Source: an uncultured Anaerolineae bacterium (GTDB lineage Bacteria; Chloroflexota; Anaerolineae; Anaerolineales; Villigracilaceae). Taken from it: a DNA stretch of 38,145 nucleotides. This document shows positions 17,072 through 26,545 of the stretch, in pieces. The stretch's first letter is position 1. The number at the start of each line of letters is the position of its first letter. The notes beneath the pieces were generated by a model. That model did not search any database. It was not told the DNA's origin and saw nothing but the letters and a program-made list of their open reading frames with translations. The position numbers and the translations under genes were made by a program. The stretch covers positions 1 to 38,145 of the forward strand of contig CAIMZS010000030.1 in the NCBI GenBank assembly GCA_903846015.1. Reading direction: 5' to 3'.

Positions 17072-17197
17072 GCTTGTGCAGGGGCCGGGACTATCGCTAG
17101 TCTGAACCGCAGATTTACGCAGATATAGAGCAATAGCAAGTGTCTGAAATCGCCTTTTGTGCGGGAACCGGGTACGCGGCGATAAATCGCCGTGCTA
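17072..17197. repeat. REP-like mosaic, locus 6
   Basis: Core unit 'ccgggactatcgctagtctg', then 'accgcagatttacgcagat' and 'agagcaatagcaagtg', then another core-like piece 'gcgggaaccgggtacgc' and a GCGGCGAT-aa-ATCGCCGT hairpin. It fills most of the gap between two divergent genes (17008-17322). Confidence 0.75.
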
Positions 17198-17247
17198 CTG
17201 CGCCATACCTTATTGAACTGGGCAAACAGTTTTCAACAAAACGAGTC

Positions 17248-17253
17248 TATAAT
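17248..17253 (+). promoter_or_regulatory. -10 element before the PLP enzyme gene
   Basis: TATAAT is a consensus -10. No good -35 is found at the right distance, so the promoter may depend on an activator. Transcription would start near 17260, about 60 nt before the ATG. AGGAG lies 8 nt upstream of the start codon. Confidence 0.4.
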
Positions 17254-17322
17254 AAGATTTGTTCCACCCGAGACCCAACCCTCCACCCCTTGCAAAGATC
17301 GTGACTATCAGGAGATGCAATC

Positions 17323-18696
17323 ATGGATTCTTACTCTCTCAGCGTACAGGCTTATATTGAACAAGGCCGTCAGATAATGGAAAGGGATCAAAAGCAGCGC
17401 TCGCTGATGCGCGGCAAAAAATTTGACACCATTGCCGTCCACGGGCTTTATGACATGCAGTCTGCGCTGGCCAATCAGGGCAGCATCATCGAACCGGCCT
17501 TCCTTTCCACCGCTCAGCACTTCGACAACAGCGATCATATGGAAGCCGCGCTGGCCTATTTGATGCCTGCCTGGATCTATGCGCGTGTTACCAATCCGAC
17601 CCTTCATTATTTAGAAGAGACCCTGGCTTTGCTGGAAGGCTATGGTTTCGACGGTGAGGTGACAGCCCACCTGACCGGGTCCGGCATGGCGGCAGTCTTC
17701 TTGGGAACCAACTCATTCCTGATGAACGACCCGGCCCACCCCAAGCCCAACATCGTCGCGTCAGCGCGTTGTTACGGCGGTACTTTCACGCTCTTCACCC
17801 GCTACGCCAACGAGCGCGGCGTTGAGCTGCGCTGGGTGCGTGACCCGCTTGATTTGACAGAATGGGCGGCCAAAATCGATGATGAGACGCGCTTCGTCTT
17901 CGGCGAAATGCCGGCCAACCCGTCACTGGCAGTAATTGATATCAAAGCTGTCGCCGATCTGGCACACGCAGCAGGCGCACCGTTTATCATCGACTCTACC
18001 ATTGCGACCCCGGCGCTGATGCGCCCGCTGCTGCACGGCGCAGATCTCGTCATTCATTCGGTCAGCAAAAGCATGGCTACCTCCGGTTTTGTCATTGCCG
18101 GGGTCGTGATCTCTCGCTCAAACATCATCAGCAAGGTTGGCCCGGATGAAATGCGCCTGAACTACGCCAATTACATCAAGGGCTATCCGCACCGAGACAT
18201 GGGGCCGACGCTCAACCCGCTCAGCGCCCTGTTGACGATTAACGATCTGCGCACCTTGCGCAGCCGCACAGACATATCGAGCCGTACCGCAATGACAGTG
18301 GCACAGTATCTTGGCAGCAACCCAGCGGTGGAGAGCGTACAATACCCCGGTCTGCCCGGCTTCCCCGGCTATGAGACAGCCGTTCGTTATATGGAATTGG
18401 TGGATGCCAGCGGCAGTGAGGCTGCCCGTTTCGGCTATTTGCTCAGCTTCAATGTGCGCGGCGGGGCCGCCGCCGCCCGCCAGGTGTTCGACCGGCTGCA
18501 AATGATCTTTCGCGCAACCGATCTCGGGCGTGTCAAATCCGTCGCCACCATCCCGATGATCTCGACCCATCAGCAAATCAGCGGCAGCGATAAAGACATT
18601 GCCGGCCTGCAGCCCAACCTGATCCGCCTGTCCGTTGGCCTGGAGCATCCGGATGATATTATCGCCGATCTGGCCCAGGCACTATCGCTAGTCTGA
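17323..18696 (+). CDS. Cys/Met-metabolism PLP-dependent enzyme
   Basis: 457 residues, start supported by AGGAG. Fold-type I enzyme of the cystathionine gamma-synthase/methionine gamma-lyase/O-acetylhomoserine sulfhydrylase family: YARVTNPT (86-93), TGSGMAAV (118-125), Asp224 in FIIDSTIATP, and the PLP lysine Lys249 in HSVSKSMATSG. It is longer than typical CGS (~390) because of an N-terminal extension of about 35 residues and a longer C-terminal half. The exact reaction (lyase, synthase or sulfhydrylase) cannot be set from sequence. The last residues (ALSLV) and the TGA stop are encoded by a repeat starting at 18679, so the native C terminus may have been replaced. Confidence 0.9.
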   Translation: MDSYSLSVQAYIEQGRQIMERDQKQRSLMRGKKFDTIAVHGLYDMQSALANQGSIIEPAFLSTAQHFDNSDHMEAALAYLMPAWIYARVTNPTLHYLEETLALLEGYGFDGEVTAHLTGSGMAAVFLGTNSFLMNDPAHPKPNIVASARCYGGTFTLFTRYANERGVELRWVRDPLDLTEWAAKIDDETRFVFGEMPANPSLAVIDIKAVADLAHAAGAPFIIDSTIATPALMRPLLHGADLVIHSVSKSMATSGFVIAGVVISRSNIISKVGPDEMRLNYANYIKGYPHRDMGPTLNPLSALLTINDLRTLRSRTDISSRTAMTVAQYLGSNPAVESVQYPGLPGFPGYETAVRYMELVDASGSEAARFGYLLSFNVRGGAAAARQVFDRLQMIFRATDLGRVKSVATIPMISTHQQISGSDKDIAGLQPNLIRLSVGLEHPDDIIADLAQALSLV

Positions 18697-18835
18697 ACCG
18701 GCCCTGCTAGAACGGGCACTATCGCAGATTTACGCAGATTTAGATGATTACGCAGATTAGAACAAGAGCAAGAACAAGAGCAAGAACAAGAACAAGAGCA
18801 AGAACAAGAGCAAGAACAAGAACCGGCACTATCGC
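18679..18835. repeat. REP-like mosaic with 12-bp tandem array, locus 7
   Basis: Starts inside the PLP gene with 'gcactatcgctagtctgaac', then 'cctgctagaacgggcactat', 'cgcagatttacgcagatt' twice, and a simple tandem array of AGAACAAGAGCA units at 18759-18822, closing with a core piece 'aaccggcactatcgc'. The array is a polypurine run of hexamers GAACAA/GAGCAA. Confidence 0.85.
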
Positions 18836-18974
18836 AAAAAGCCTTAACCACTGAGTGAACACGGAGTTCACTGATGGAACAACCGCTTCGCGAGAGTTTA
18901 ATTTTTGAGAAAATCTTGCGAAATCGGCGATAGTTGATCGATAATCGACGCAAGAATTATTCTGGATGCCTATA
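18836..18974. repeat. Long repeat module, copy 2 of 3
   Basis: About 139 bp, near-identical to copies 1 and 3, ending 25 bp before the sbcC start. Here the internal hairpin is broken ('tgatcgataatcg'). Its last bases plus 'taaacaaaatggttaaaat' form the AT-rich region where the sbcC promoter should lie. Confidence 0.85.
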
Positions 18975-18999
18975 TAAACAAAATGGTTAAAATATCTTC

Positions 19000-21900
19000 A
19001 TGATTCCTGTCCATCTAAAGCTATCTGGTTTTTTATCCTATCGCGACCCGGTCGAGGTGGATTTCACCACCTTCGAGTTGGCCTGCATTTCGGGGCATAA
19101 CGGCGCGGGCAAATCATCACTCCTGGATGCGATCACCTGGGTGTTGTTCGGGCAGGCGCGCAAGCGTGATGAAACCCTGATCAACACCGCCAGCGAGAGC
19201 GCCGAAGTAGTCTTTACCTTTGGTTACGAAGGCAATGTCTTTCTGATCCGGCGCATCCTGATGCGCGGCAAAAGCACGATCCTTGAGTTTCAGGTGCAGG
19301 ATGGCGAAAAATGGCGGGTGTTGACCGAAGCCACTGTGCGCGCCACCCAGGCACGTATCGAAACCATTTTACGGCTCGATTACGACACCTTTGTCAACGC
19401 CTCCTTCTTTTTACAGGGCAAGGCCGACCAATTCACCCAGCAAAAAGCCAGCGAGCGCAAACGTATTCTGAGCAATATCCTTGGACTTGAGCTGTGGGAA
19501 ACCTACCGCGAAAAGACTGCGGAACGCCGGAAAGCGCTGGAACGCGAAATCGATACAATCGAAGGGCGCATGGCTGAAATAAGCATGGAGCTGGGTGAGG
19601 AATCCGGGCGCCAGGCCAGGCTAAAGGAATTGGAAGATGAACTGCTGCGCCTGCGAGAAACGCGCAAGACGCAGGAAGCGCTTATGACGAGCATCAAGCA
19701 GGCCACCGAGGCGTTAAAACGCCAGCAGGAACAGGTCGAAAAGCTAAATGCGCAGATAGTACGTGATACAAAGGATCTGAATGGGCTGATCGCGCGCCAG
19801 GCAGTCCGCGAAACCGAGCAAACGCGCTTCGCCGGGATCGTTTCCAATGCGCCATCTGTCGAAGCGGCTTACCAGGGTTGGCAGTCTGCCCGTGTCGAGT
19901 TGGAAAAATGGAACCTGCTGGCCGAAAAATTCCGTGACCAGGAAAAGGTGCGCCAGGAACCACTCGCCCGGATCGGGGCCGAGCAGGCGCGCATGGAGCA
20001 GGAGCGCGATGGTCTGACAGGCCGCCAGGCGGCCATTGAAGAAGGGCAGGCGCAGCATGTCCGACTTGAAAATGATCTGGCTGTGGCACAAAAAGCGCTG
20101 GAAGAAGTGGAAACCCGGCTCAAAGTGCGGGCGCAGTTGGAACAATCGCAGATCATCATCACTCGCTTCCGTGAACAAGCCAAACTACGCCTGCCGCCGC
20201 TTTCAGAAATAAACGCGGAAAAAGCCAGACTGGAACAAGAACTAAAAACGCTTGAGAAACAGCGTGATTCGATTGAGATCCAGGCATCTGCATTGAAAAG
20301 GCTGCAAATTGAATTGGGCGAGGCACAGGTCTTATTAGCACAGGCCGAAGCCAGTCTTGATGTTCGCAAAACTCGCGAGCTGGAGACCCAGGCTAAAAAA
20401 GAACGCCAATTCATCTTGAAAACCAGCAATGAGCGTCTTAAGCTGGAAATGGAATCACTCGACGAACGCATCAAGAAGCTGGAAGGGACCGATGGGGCTG
20501 TTTGCCCGTTGTGCGGGCAGCCCCTAAGCCCGGAAGAACGGCAAAAGCTGATCGACAGCCTGCGTCTGGAAGGCAAGCAAAAAGGTGATGAATTCCGTAA
20601 AAATAAGAGCGAACTCGAAGGCCTGACAAGGGAAATTTCAAGCGCCGAGAAAGAGCTTGCTGGTTTTGGGCGCATAGAGAAAGACCATTTATTCCATGTC
20701 ACCAATATCGGCAAGATCAGCGAACGCATGGAAGCCAACACCAACGCGATCAACGAGTGGGAGCTGCATGGTGCGCCGCGCCTGGCAGAGATCCAGGGCG
20801 CCTTGAATACTGGAAGTTACAGTTCTCAGGCGCGGGGGAACCTGGCGCGCATCGACCGCGAACTGGATGCCATTGGCAAGGCTCTCGGGGTGAGAACATC
20901 CAAAGAAAGCACAATTTTTGATACCGTGGAAGAAAAAGTGCTGGAGATTGAGAACGAAATCAACACCCTGAAAGGCTTTGAAGAAGAACGCATGCGGCAT
21001 AACACGCGCGCCGCGCAGTTAAAGGAACAGATCAACACTCTGCGCAGTGGATTTGAAGACTGGAGCGCCCGGGGAGAACCGCGTCTGGCGGAGATTGCTG
21101 AAATGCTGCGCTCGGCCAATTTTTCACTGCTGGAACGCAGTAAACTGGCGGAAATTGACGGGCAGCTTAAAGCGCTCGGGTATGATGCCCAGGCCCATGA
21201 TGAGGTTCGCCGCGCGGAATTGGCGGGGCGCAAGTCCGAAAATGATCTGCGCGAATTGGAAGCGGCACGCGCGGCACTTATCCCGCTGGAACGCGAGATG
21301 CTCGATATCCAAACCCAGTCCCAGTTGTGGCGCGTCCGGCTGGAAGGCTATGGCACTGATTTTACCGCCGCGCAAAAAATTCTGGCTGATCTGAAGGCCA
21401 ACACGCCTGACCTGCACGAAGCCGAGAAGGCCCATTTTGATGCGGTCGAACGTGAAAACATCCTGACCCGCGAAGTTGGCGCCGCGCAGCAAAAAGTGCA
21501 CGTTCTTAAAGACCTGCGCGTCCGCAAATTGAATTTTGAAGCCCAGCGCGAAGAGCTTGCCAGGCAGGTTAAAAACCTGAAAACACTTGAACGCGCCTTT
21601 GGCAAGGATGGAGTGCCGGCGCTCTTGATTGAACAGGCTTTGCCGCAGATTGAAGATAAAGCCAACCAACTGCTCGACCGGCTGACTAACGGCAGCATGA
21701 GTGTGCGCTTTGTGACCCAGGCCGAATTCAAGGATAAAAAGCGCGATGATTTGCGCGAAACCCTCGATATTCGCATCAACGACGGGGCGGGGACGCGTGA
21801 CTACGAGATGTTCTCGGGTGGGGAAGCCTTCCGGGTCAATTTTGCGATCCGCCTGGCCTTATCTGAGGTGCTGGCGCGCCGCACTGGCGCGCGACTGCAA

Positions 21901-22095
21901 ACCCTGGTGATCGACGAGGGTTTCGGATCGCAGGATACCGAGGGACGCCAGCGCCTGGTGGAAGCCATCAACCTGGTCAAGGTCGATTTTGCCAAGATAT
22001 TGATCATCACCCATCTCGATGAATTGAAGGATGCCTTCCCCAACCGCATCGAGGTGGAGAAGACACTCCGCGGCTCATCGGTGAGGGTGTTGTAG
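19000..22095 (+). CDS. sbcC: SbcC/Rad50-type DNA repair ATPase
   Basis: 1031 residues. SMC-like layout: N-terminal half ATPase with Walker A GHNGAGKS (32-39) and a Q-loop region (ASFFLQGKADQFT); two long coiled coils rich in Glu/Lys/Arg/Leu; a zinc hook CPLCGQ at ~503-508; and a C-terminal half with signature FSGGEAFRVNFAIRLALS and Walker B TLVIDEGFGSQD, then an ITHLDEL switch. SbcC pairs with SbcD nuclease to process DNA hairpins, palindromes and blocked ends; in the window's palindrome-rich repeats this is an apt substrate. No sbcD is adjacent. No clear ribosome binding site precedes the ATG at 19000. Confidence 0.93.
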   Translation: MIPVHLKLSGFLSYRDPVEVDFTTFELACISGHNGAGKSSLLDAITWVLFGQARKRDETLINTASESAEVVFTFGYEGNVFLIRRILMRGKSTILEFQVQDGEKWRVLTEATVRATQARIETILRLDYDTFVNASFFLQGKADQFTQQKASERKRILSNILGLELWETYREKTAERRKALEREIDTIEGRMAEISMELGEESGRQARLKELEDELLRLRETRKTQEALMTSIKQATEALKRQQEQVEKLNAQIVRDTKDLNGLIARQAVRETEQTRFAGIVSNAPSVEAAYQGWQSARVELEKWNLLAEKFRDQEKVRQEPLARIGAEQARMEQERDGLTGRQAAIEEGQAQHVRLENDLAVAQKALEEVETRLKVRAQLEQSQIIITRFREQAKLRLPPLSEINAEKARLEQELKTLEKQRDSIEIQASALKRLQIELGEAQVLLAQAEASLDVRKTRELETQAKKERQFILKTSNERLKLEMESLDERIKKLEGTDGAVCPLCGQPLSPEERQKLIDSLRLEGKQKGDEFRKNKSELEGLTREISSAEKELAGFGRIEKDHLFHVTNIGKISERMEANTNAINEWELHGAPRLAEIQGALNTGSYSSQARGNLARIDRELDAIGKALGVRTSKESTIFDTVEEKVLEIENEINTLKGFEEERMRHNTRAAQLKEQINTLRSGFEDWSARGEPRLAEIAEMLRSANFSLLERSKLAEIDGQLKALGYDAQAHDEVRRAELAGRKSENDLRELEAARAALIPLEREMLDIQTQSQLWRVRLEGYGTDFTAAQKILADLKANTPDLHEAEKAHFDAVERENILTREVGAAQQKVHVLKDLRVRKLNFEAQREELARQVKNLKTLERAFGKDGVPALLIEQALPQIEDKANQLLDRLTNGSMSVRFVTQAEFKDKKRDDLRETLDIRINDGAGTRDYEMFSGGEAFRVNFAIRLALSEVLARRTGARLQTLVIDEGFGSQDTEGRQRLVEAINLVKVDFAKILIITHLDELKDAFPNRIEVEKTLRGSSVRVL

Positions 22096-22096
22096 G

Positions 22097-23272
22097 ATGC
22101 CAATCGCCCTTATCGTTTCAACCTTGATTTGCGCCGCGGCGCTGCTCATCATCCATTGGCTGCACAGCCAGGCCTGGCTGGAAATTGCCACCCCACCGGT
22201 CAAGCCGCCCGTGGCCGGAGCGATGGTCTCCATTATTGTGCCGGCGCGCAACGAAGAAAAGAATATCCGGCGCTGCGTGCAGGCGCTGCTTGCCCAGGAT
22301 TACCCGGCCTTCGAAGTGTTGGTGCTGGATGACCGTTCCAGCGACGGCACGGCCAGCATCCTGGCGGAAATCTCGGCACACGAGCCGCGCCTGGTTGTAC
22401 TGGCGGGGAGCGAGCTTCCGGCGGGTTGGGCCGGCAAACCGCATGCCTTATACCAGGCGGCTGAAGCTGCCAGCGGTGACTGGCTTTTGTTTATCGATGC
22501 CGATACTTTCTTGATGCCCAACGCGCTTTCGGCCTCGCTTTCCAGCGCAGATGCCCAGGGCGCAGACCTGTACACGGTCATGACCGAACAGATCCTGGAT
22601 TCGTTTTGGGAAAAAACAATCATGCCGCTGGTGATGACGGCGCTCTCGGTGGGGTTTTCACCAGCGCGCGTCAATGACCCTACCACCCGCGATGCCATCG
22701 CCAACGGGCAGTATATCCTGATCAAGCGCAGTGTCTACGATGCCATCGGTGGGCATAAAAAGCTCCACAATCTGATCGTGGAAGACAAGGCCATTTCAGA
22801 ACAGGTCAAATGGAATGGTTACCGCCTGATCGTTGCTGACGGGCGCGGAGTGGCGAAAACACGCATGTACACTTCGCTGGCGCAGATGTGGGAAGGTTGG
22901 ACAAAGAATATCTATCTTGGGTTGTCTGACCGCCCTGGTTTGCTGCTGCTCGGCGTGTTTGGAGCCTTCCTGGCCTCGATGGCAGCGCTGTTCATGCCGG
23001 TTTGGCCGCTGCTGGGGCTGACCTGGTATGCGCGCGGCGGCGGGTGGATGGCGCAAGCGATTGTGGCGGAAGCGCTGCTGGTCTGGGCAAGCATCCTGTA
23101 TCATCGCGCTCACGCGGCAGAGTTGATCGGTATTTCACGCTGGTACGCCGTCACTACGCCGCTGGGGGCCGGGGTTTTCGCCGCCATGATGTTTACATCG
23201 GCCTGGAAGGTACTCTCCGGGCAGGGCGTTACCTGGAAGGGACGCACCTATGATCCAAAGGTGATTCGTTAA
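22097..23272 (+). CDS. GT2 glycosyltransferase, HpnB/CruC-like
   Basis: 391 residues, start one base after the sbcC stop, so probably coupled. An N-terminal membrane span (IALIVSTLICAAALLIIHWL) precedes a GT-A fold with IIVPARNEEKNI (46-57), DDRSSDGT (78-85) and the metal-binding Asp134-Ala-Asp136. VEDKAISEQVKWNGYR is the acceptor-side motif. Three C-terminal spans and a TWKGRTY ending are typical of the hydroxychlorobactene/carotenoid glucosyltransferase (CruC) and hopene-linked HpnB branch. Likely glycosylates a membrane isoprenoid; no other carotenoid or hopanoid genes are in the window. Confidence 0.85.
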   Translation: MPIALIVSTLICAAALLIIHWLHSQAWLEIATPPVKPPVAGAMVSIIVPARNEEKNIRRCVQALLAQDYPAFEVLVLDDRSSDGTASILAEISAHEPRLVVLAGSELPAGWAGKPHALYQAAEAASGDWLLFIDADTFLMPNALSASLSSADAQGADLYTVMTEQILDSFWEKTIMPLVMTALSVGFSPARVNDPTTRDAIANGQYILIKRSVYDAIGGHKKLHNLIVEDKAISEQVKWNGYRLIVADGRGVAKTRMYTSLAQMWEGWTKNIYLGLSDRPGLLLLGVFGAFLASMAALFMPVWPLLGLTWYARGGGWMAQAIVAEALLVWASILYHRAHAAELIGISRWYAVTTPLGAGVFAAMMFTSAWKVLSGQGVTWKGRTYDPKVIR

Positions 23273-23401
23273 AGCAGCGCTTGCCGGGTAAGCCAGCGAT
23301 GGTTGCCCTGGTTTTGAAAAAATAGCCTGAACAACCTGTCAGAATCGGTTAAATCAGCAGCAGCCATGTTCTTTGAGAGCATGAGAAGGAACGAGCCAAG
23401 C

Positions 23402-24106
23402 ATGAAATCAAGTGTTGAACAGATCCGCGCACGGTTTGATAAGGATGTGGAGCGTTTTTCCAACCTGGAAACGGGCCAATCCGCCACAATCGATTCGCCG
23501 CTCAGCCTGGAATTGGTCACGCGCTCGGCAGCCAGCGTCAGCCCGCATGCGACCCGCCTGCTCGATATTGGCTGCGGGGCGGGGAATTACACCCTCAAGA
23601 TGCTGCAATCCATCCCCAATCTCGATGTGACCCTGGTGGATTTGAGCCAGCCGATGCTGGAACGAGCCGCACTTCGCACCCGCTCGCTGACCACAGGCGA
23701 GATTGTCACCATTCAAGCTGATATCCGCGACCTGGAATTGGGACAGGGGAAATTTGACATCATCCTGGCGGCGGCGGTTTTTCACCACCTGCGTGGCGAG
23801 GATGAATGGCGCGCCGTTTTTGCCAAATGTTACGCGGCGCTGGGTGCGGGCGGATCGCTGTGGATTTCAGACTTTATCGAACATTCCATAGCAGGTGTGC
23901 AGAACCTGATGTGGGAGCGTTACGGTGAATACCTGGTGAATTTTAAAGGCGAAGCCTACCGTGATCTGGTGTATGGATACATCGCCCAGGAAGACACCCC
24001 TCGCTCGTTGATGTTCCAGATCGACATGCTGCGGGAGGTCGGGTTTCAAGAGGTGGAGATCCTGCACAAAAACAGTGTCTTCGCCGCCTTCGGCGCGATA
24101 AAATAA
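23402..24106 (+). CDS. SAM-dependent methyltransferase
   Basis: 234 residues from ATG 23402 (AAGGA at 23386-23390, spacing 11); ATGs at 23381 and 23366 are in frame and cannot be excluded. Class I fold: motif I LLDIGCGAGNYT (53-64), acidic motif II VTLVDLS, and the IILAAAVFHHLRGEDEW segment typical of type 11/12 methyltransferases. The C-terminal part predicts a substrate lid. Substrate unknown. It lies 129 bp after the GT2 gene in the same direction and may belong to the same transcript. Confidence 0.85.
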   Translation: MKSSVEQIRARFDKDVERFSNLETGQSATIDSPLSLELVTRSAASVSPHATRLLDIGCGAGNYTLKMLQSIPNLDVTLVDLSQPMLERAALRTRSLTTGEIVTIQADIRDLELGQGKFDIILAAAVFHHLRGEDEWRAVFAKCYAALGAGGSLWISDFIEHSIAGVQNLMWERYGEYLVNFKGEAYRDLVYGYIAQEDTPRSLMFQIDMLREVGFQEVEILHKNSVFAAFGAIK

Positions 24107-24124
24107 ACCTGCTCCGGGTTGTGC

Positions 24125-24143
24125 ATGCCCTTCAGCAGGGCAT
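24125..24143 (+). terminator. Hairpin after the methyltransferase gene
   Basis: Perfect 7-bp stem ATGCCCT-tcagc-AGGGCAT, with 'attttcc' 9 nt downstream. A plausible but weak terminator, 19 bp after the stop codon. Confidence 0.4.
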
Positions 24144-24184
24144 CGGGCTATTTTCCAATGGAACCCGAGAGCACAGGAGATGGC

Positions 24185-24250
24185 GGCCGTGGCCGTGCTG
24201 GAACCGGCACGTGTCTGAACCGGCCCTGCTAGAACCGGCACTAGCGTGGG
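24185..24250. repeat. REP-like core repeat, locus 8
   Basis: Units 'ggccgtgctggaaccggcac', 'gtgtctgaaccgg' and 'cctgctagaaccggcactag' in a row. It separates the methyltransferase from the hydroxyproline cluster. The rest of the 344-bp gap (24251-24450) holds an AT-rich stretch with no gene; AAGGA (24437-24441 region) serves the next ATG. Confidence 0.8.
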
Positions 24251-24450
24251 TTTGTCAATATACCCCAGGAAAAGATATTTTGTGAAAGGCTTTACACAGA
24301 GACACACCGAGACTTCACAGAGAAAATCAGAAAAAATGGTTTAACATTCAATCCCGGTGGCGCAGGCAAAAGCTGTTTTTGTGGCCTGGCTGAATAAGAG
24401 TAAAATATTCCGGTCGCCCTTCATTCCAGTAAGAAAAAAGGAAAAACTCA

Positions 24451-25488
24451 ATGGGATTCAAACGAATTATATCCGCCGTTGACTCGCACACTGAGGGCGA
24501 ACCTGCCCGCGTGGTTGTGGGAGGCATACCTGTCATTCCAGGCAATACGTTTAAAGAAAAATGGTTGTGGGCCAAAAAAAACCTGGATGATATTCGCACC
24601 TTGCTGTTATTCGAACCGCGTGGGTCCAATATCATGTCTGGCAGCATCATCACAGCCCCGTGTACTCCCGGTGCAGATGTGGGCGTAATCTATATTGAGG
24701 TGAGCGGTTTCCTGCCCATGTGCGGTCATGGCACCATCGCCACCTGTACTGTTCTGGTGGAAACTGGCATGGTTGAAGCCAAAGAACCCTATACCGACCT
24801 GACGTTGGACACCCCGGCTGGTCTTGTGCGCGCCCATATCCGGGTTCAAGACGGCCAGGTTCAGCATGTGACCATTCAAAATGTGCCATCCTTCTTATAC
24901 AAATCGGATCTGGTTGTAGATGTGCCCAGCCTGGGAAAGGTAAAACTCGACATCGCCTACGGCGGCAATTTTTACGCCATCGTCCCAGCCGAATCTGTCG
25001 GGCTGGAATTGGCACCGACACGCTCGAAGGAAATTGTGCGGATCGGTAACTTAATTCGGGATGCCATTTTTGACCTGGGTATTGAGGTTGTTCACCCTGA
25101 GAACCCGGAGATTAATCGCTGCAGCCATGTGCGTTTCATCTCGGCTTCGCCAACTCCGGGTGTTACCACACGCAATGCAGTCTTATATTCCGCCGAAGCG
25201 ATCGACCGTTCCCCGTGTGGCACCGGCACCTCCGCCGAGATGGCCTATCGTCACGCCAAGGGCCTGCAAAAACTGAACGAAGAGATCATCAGCGAAAGCA
25301 TCATTGGCAGTGTGTTTTATGGCAACCTGATCGAAGAAACCAGGGTTGGTTCACTGCCGGCGGTCATCCCCACCATCCGCGGGCGGGCGTTCATCTCTGG
25401 GCTTCAACAATTTGTGCTCGACCCGCGTGATCCCTGGCCGCACGGCTTTTTCCTGGGTGAACACAGCCGCTGGGGCACGGAACTATAA
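24451..25488 (+). CDS. Proline racemase-family enzyme, likely 4-hydroxyproline 2-epimerase
   Basis: 345 residues. Both acid/base cysteines are present: Cys91 in MCGHGT and Cys256 in DRSPCGTGTSA, with DSHTEGEP (11-18) at the start. The Cys/Cys pair is the one used by proline racemase and hydroxyproline 2-epimerase. The enzyme would convert trans-4-hydroxy-L-proline to cis-4-hydroxy-D-proline in the cytoplasm. The choice of hydroxyproline over proline comes from the neighbours (DHDPS-type deaminase, three-part dehydrogenase), not from residues I can prove. It is the first gene of the cluster. Confidence 0.88.
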   Translation: MGFKRIISAVDSHTEGEPARVVVGGIPVIPGNTFKEKWLWAKKNLDDIRTLLLFEPRGSNIMSGSIITAPCTPGADVGVIYIEVSGFLPMCGHGTIATCTVLVETGMVEAKEPYTDLTLDTPAGLVRAHIRVQDGQVQHVTIQNVPSFLYKSDLVVDVPSLGKVKLDIAYGGNFYAIVPAESVGLELAPTRSKEIVRIGNLIRDAIFDLGIEVVHPENPEINRCSHVRFISASPTPGVTTRNAVLYSAEAIDRSPCGTGTSAEMAYRHAKGLQKLNEEIISESIIGSVFYGNLIEETRVGSLPAVIPTIRGRAFISGLQQFVLDPRDPWPHGFFLGEHSRWGTEL

Positions 25489-25556
25489 TCTCGGGCAGCG
25501 AGCCTGGATGGAACAGGCCAACCCGACCTCATATCTGTTTGAAATAGGACAACATC

Positions 25557-26465
25557 ATGACTCCGCGTAAAGCTCTTGAAGGCGTTTTCCCGCTGGTGCC
25601 GTTCGCAATAAAAGAAGATGAATCTCCAGACTATGATGGTCTGGCCGAAAATGTCGATTTTCTAGCCCGCTCCGGGGCGCACGGGCTGGTAGCCTTTGGC
25701 TGCATGGGCGAGTTCTACGCGCCATCCGACCAGGAATTCGAGAAATGTGTCGAAGTGGCTGTCCAGGCGGCGGCCGGGCGCATCGCTGTGGTGGTCGGTA
25801 CCACCTGGCAGAATACCCACGAATGCCTGCGCCGGACTCTATTTTGTGAAAAAGCTGGCGTAGACGGCGTCATGATCGCCGCGCCTTACACCATTAATCC
25901 CACCCGGGAAGTGGTGTTGAACCATTTCCGGGCGGTCAACCAGGCCGTCAGCGAAATTCAGATCATGGTTTACAACTACCCACCCCTGGCGCGGGGTTTC
26001 AACTGCACGCCTGAATTCTGGGATTACCTGCTGGAATTGGAACATGTCAAAGCACTGAAGGAATCCAACGGCGACAGCTGGCACCGCACCCGGATCCACA
26101 CCAAGCTGGCCGAGCGCATTAACATCTTCCCGGGCGGCGAGCCGTGGATGTTCAGCGACTTTCTGATGGGCGCCAAGGGTGTGGTCTCCCTGTTCGGTAT
26201 CACTGTTCCGGATGCCGTCCTGAAGTTTTACGAAGCCCTGCGCCGGCGCGATATTTCCAGCGCTTTGCCCATGGCGCGGACTTTCACCGAATTGGGTAAC
26301 CTGATCACGCTGGAGAACGAAGTGGCGGCGCTCAAGGCCACCGCTGAGATTGGCGGTCATAAGGCTGGCCGCCCGCGATCACCCTATCCGGCGCTTGACC
26401 CGCAGCTGCGAGCTGTATTTGCCGATTATCTAAAGCAGTTAAGCGAGATGGGTGCCAGGCAATAG
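25557..26465 (+). CDS. DHDPS/NAL-family lyase, likely pyrroline-4-hydroxy-2-carboxylate deaminase
   Basis: 302 residues. TIM-barrel class I aldolase family: GCMGEFYAPS in place of GTTGE, Tyr139 in MVYNYPP, and Schiff-base Lys168 in VKALKES. In hydroxyproline catabolism a DHDPS-family enzyme deaminates and dehydrates 1-pyrroline-4-hydroxy-2-carboxylate to 2-oxoglutarate semialdehyde; its place after a hydroxyproline-type epimerase favours this role. Alternative: a general 2-keto-3-deoxy-acid aldolase. 68 bp after the epimerase, same transcript likely. Confidence 0.85.
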   Translation: MTPRKALEGVFPLVPFAIKEDESPDYDGLAENVDFLARSGAHGLVAFGCMGEFYAPSDQEFEKCVEVAVQAAAGRIAVVVGTTWQNTHECLRRTLFCEKAGVDGVMIAAPYTINPTREVVLNHFRAVNQAVSEIQIMVYNYPPLARGFNCTPEFWDYLLELEHVKALKESNGDSWHRTRIHTKLAERINIFPGGEPWMFSDFLMGAKGVVSLFGITVPDAVLKFYEALRRRDISSALPMARTFTELGNLITLENEVAALKATAEIGGHKAGRPRSPYPALDPQLRAVFADYLKQLSEMGARQ

Positions 26466-26545
26466 CCCATTCGCGTTCGGGTTCCACAGCAGCCAGGGCT
26501 GGTTCTCAGATCGGCCCTGACTTTTTCTATTTTGAAAGGTATAAC

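Noticed and set aside
17200-17322. SAM riboswitch before the PLP enzyme gene
   Set aside because: No conserved SAM-I/II/III core or multi-helix junction can be drawn in the short leader.
18759-18822. CRISPR-like direct repeats
   Set aside because: Repeat units are 12 bp, contiguous, and have no unique spacers; this is a simple tandem array.
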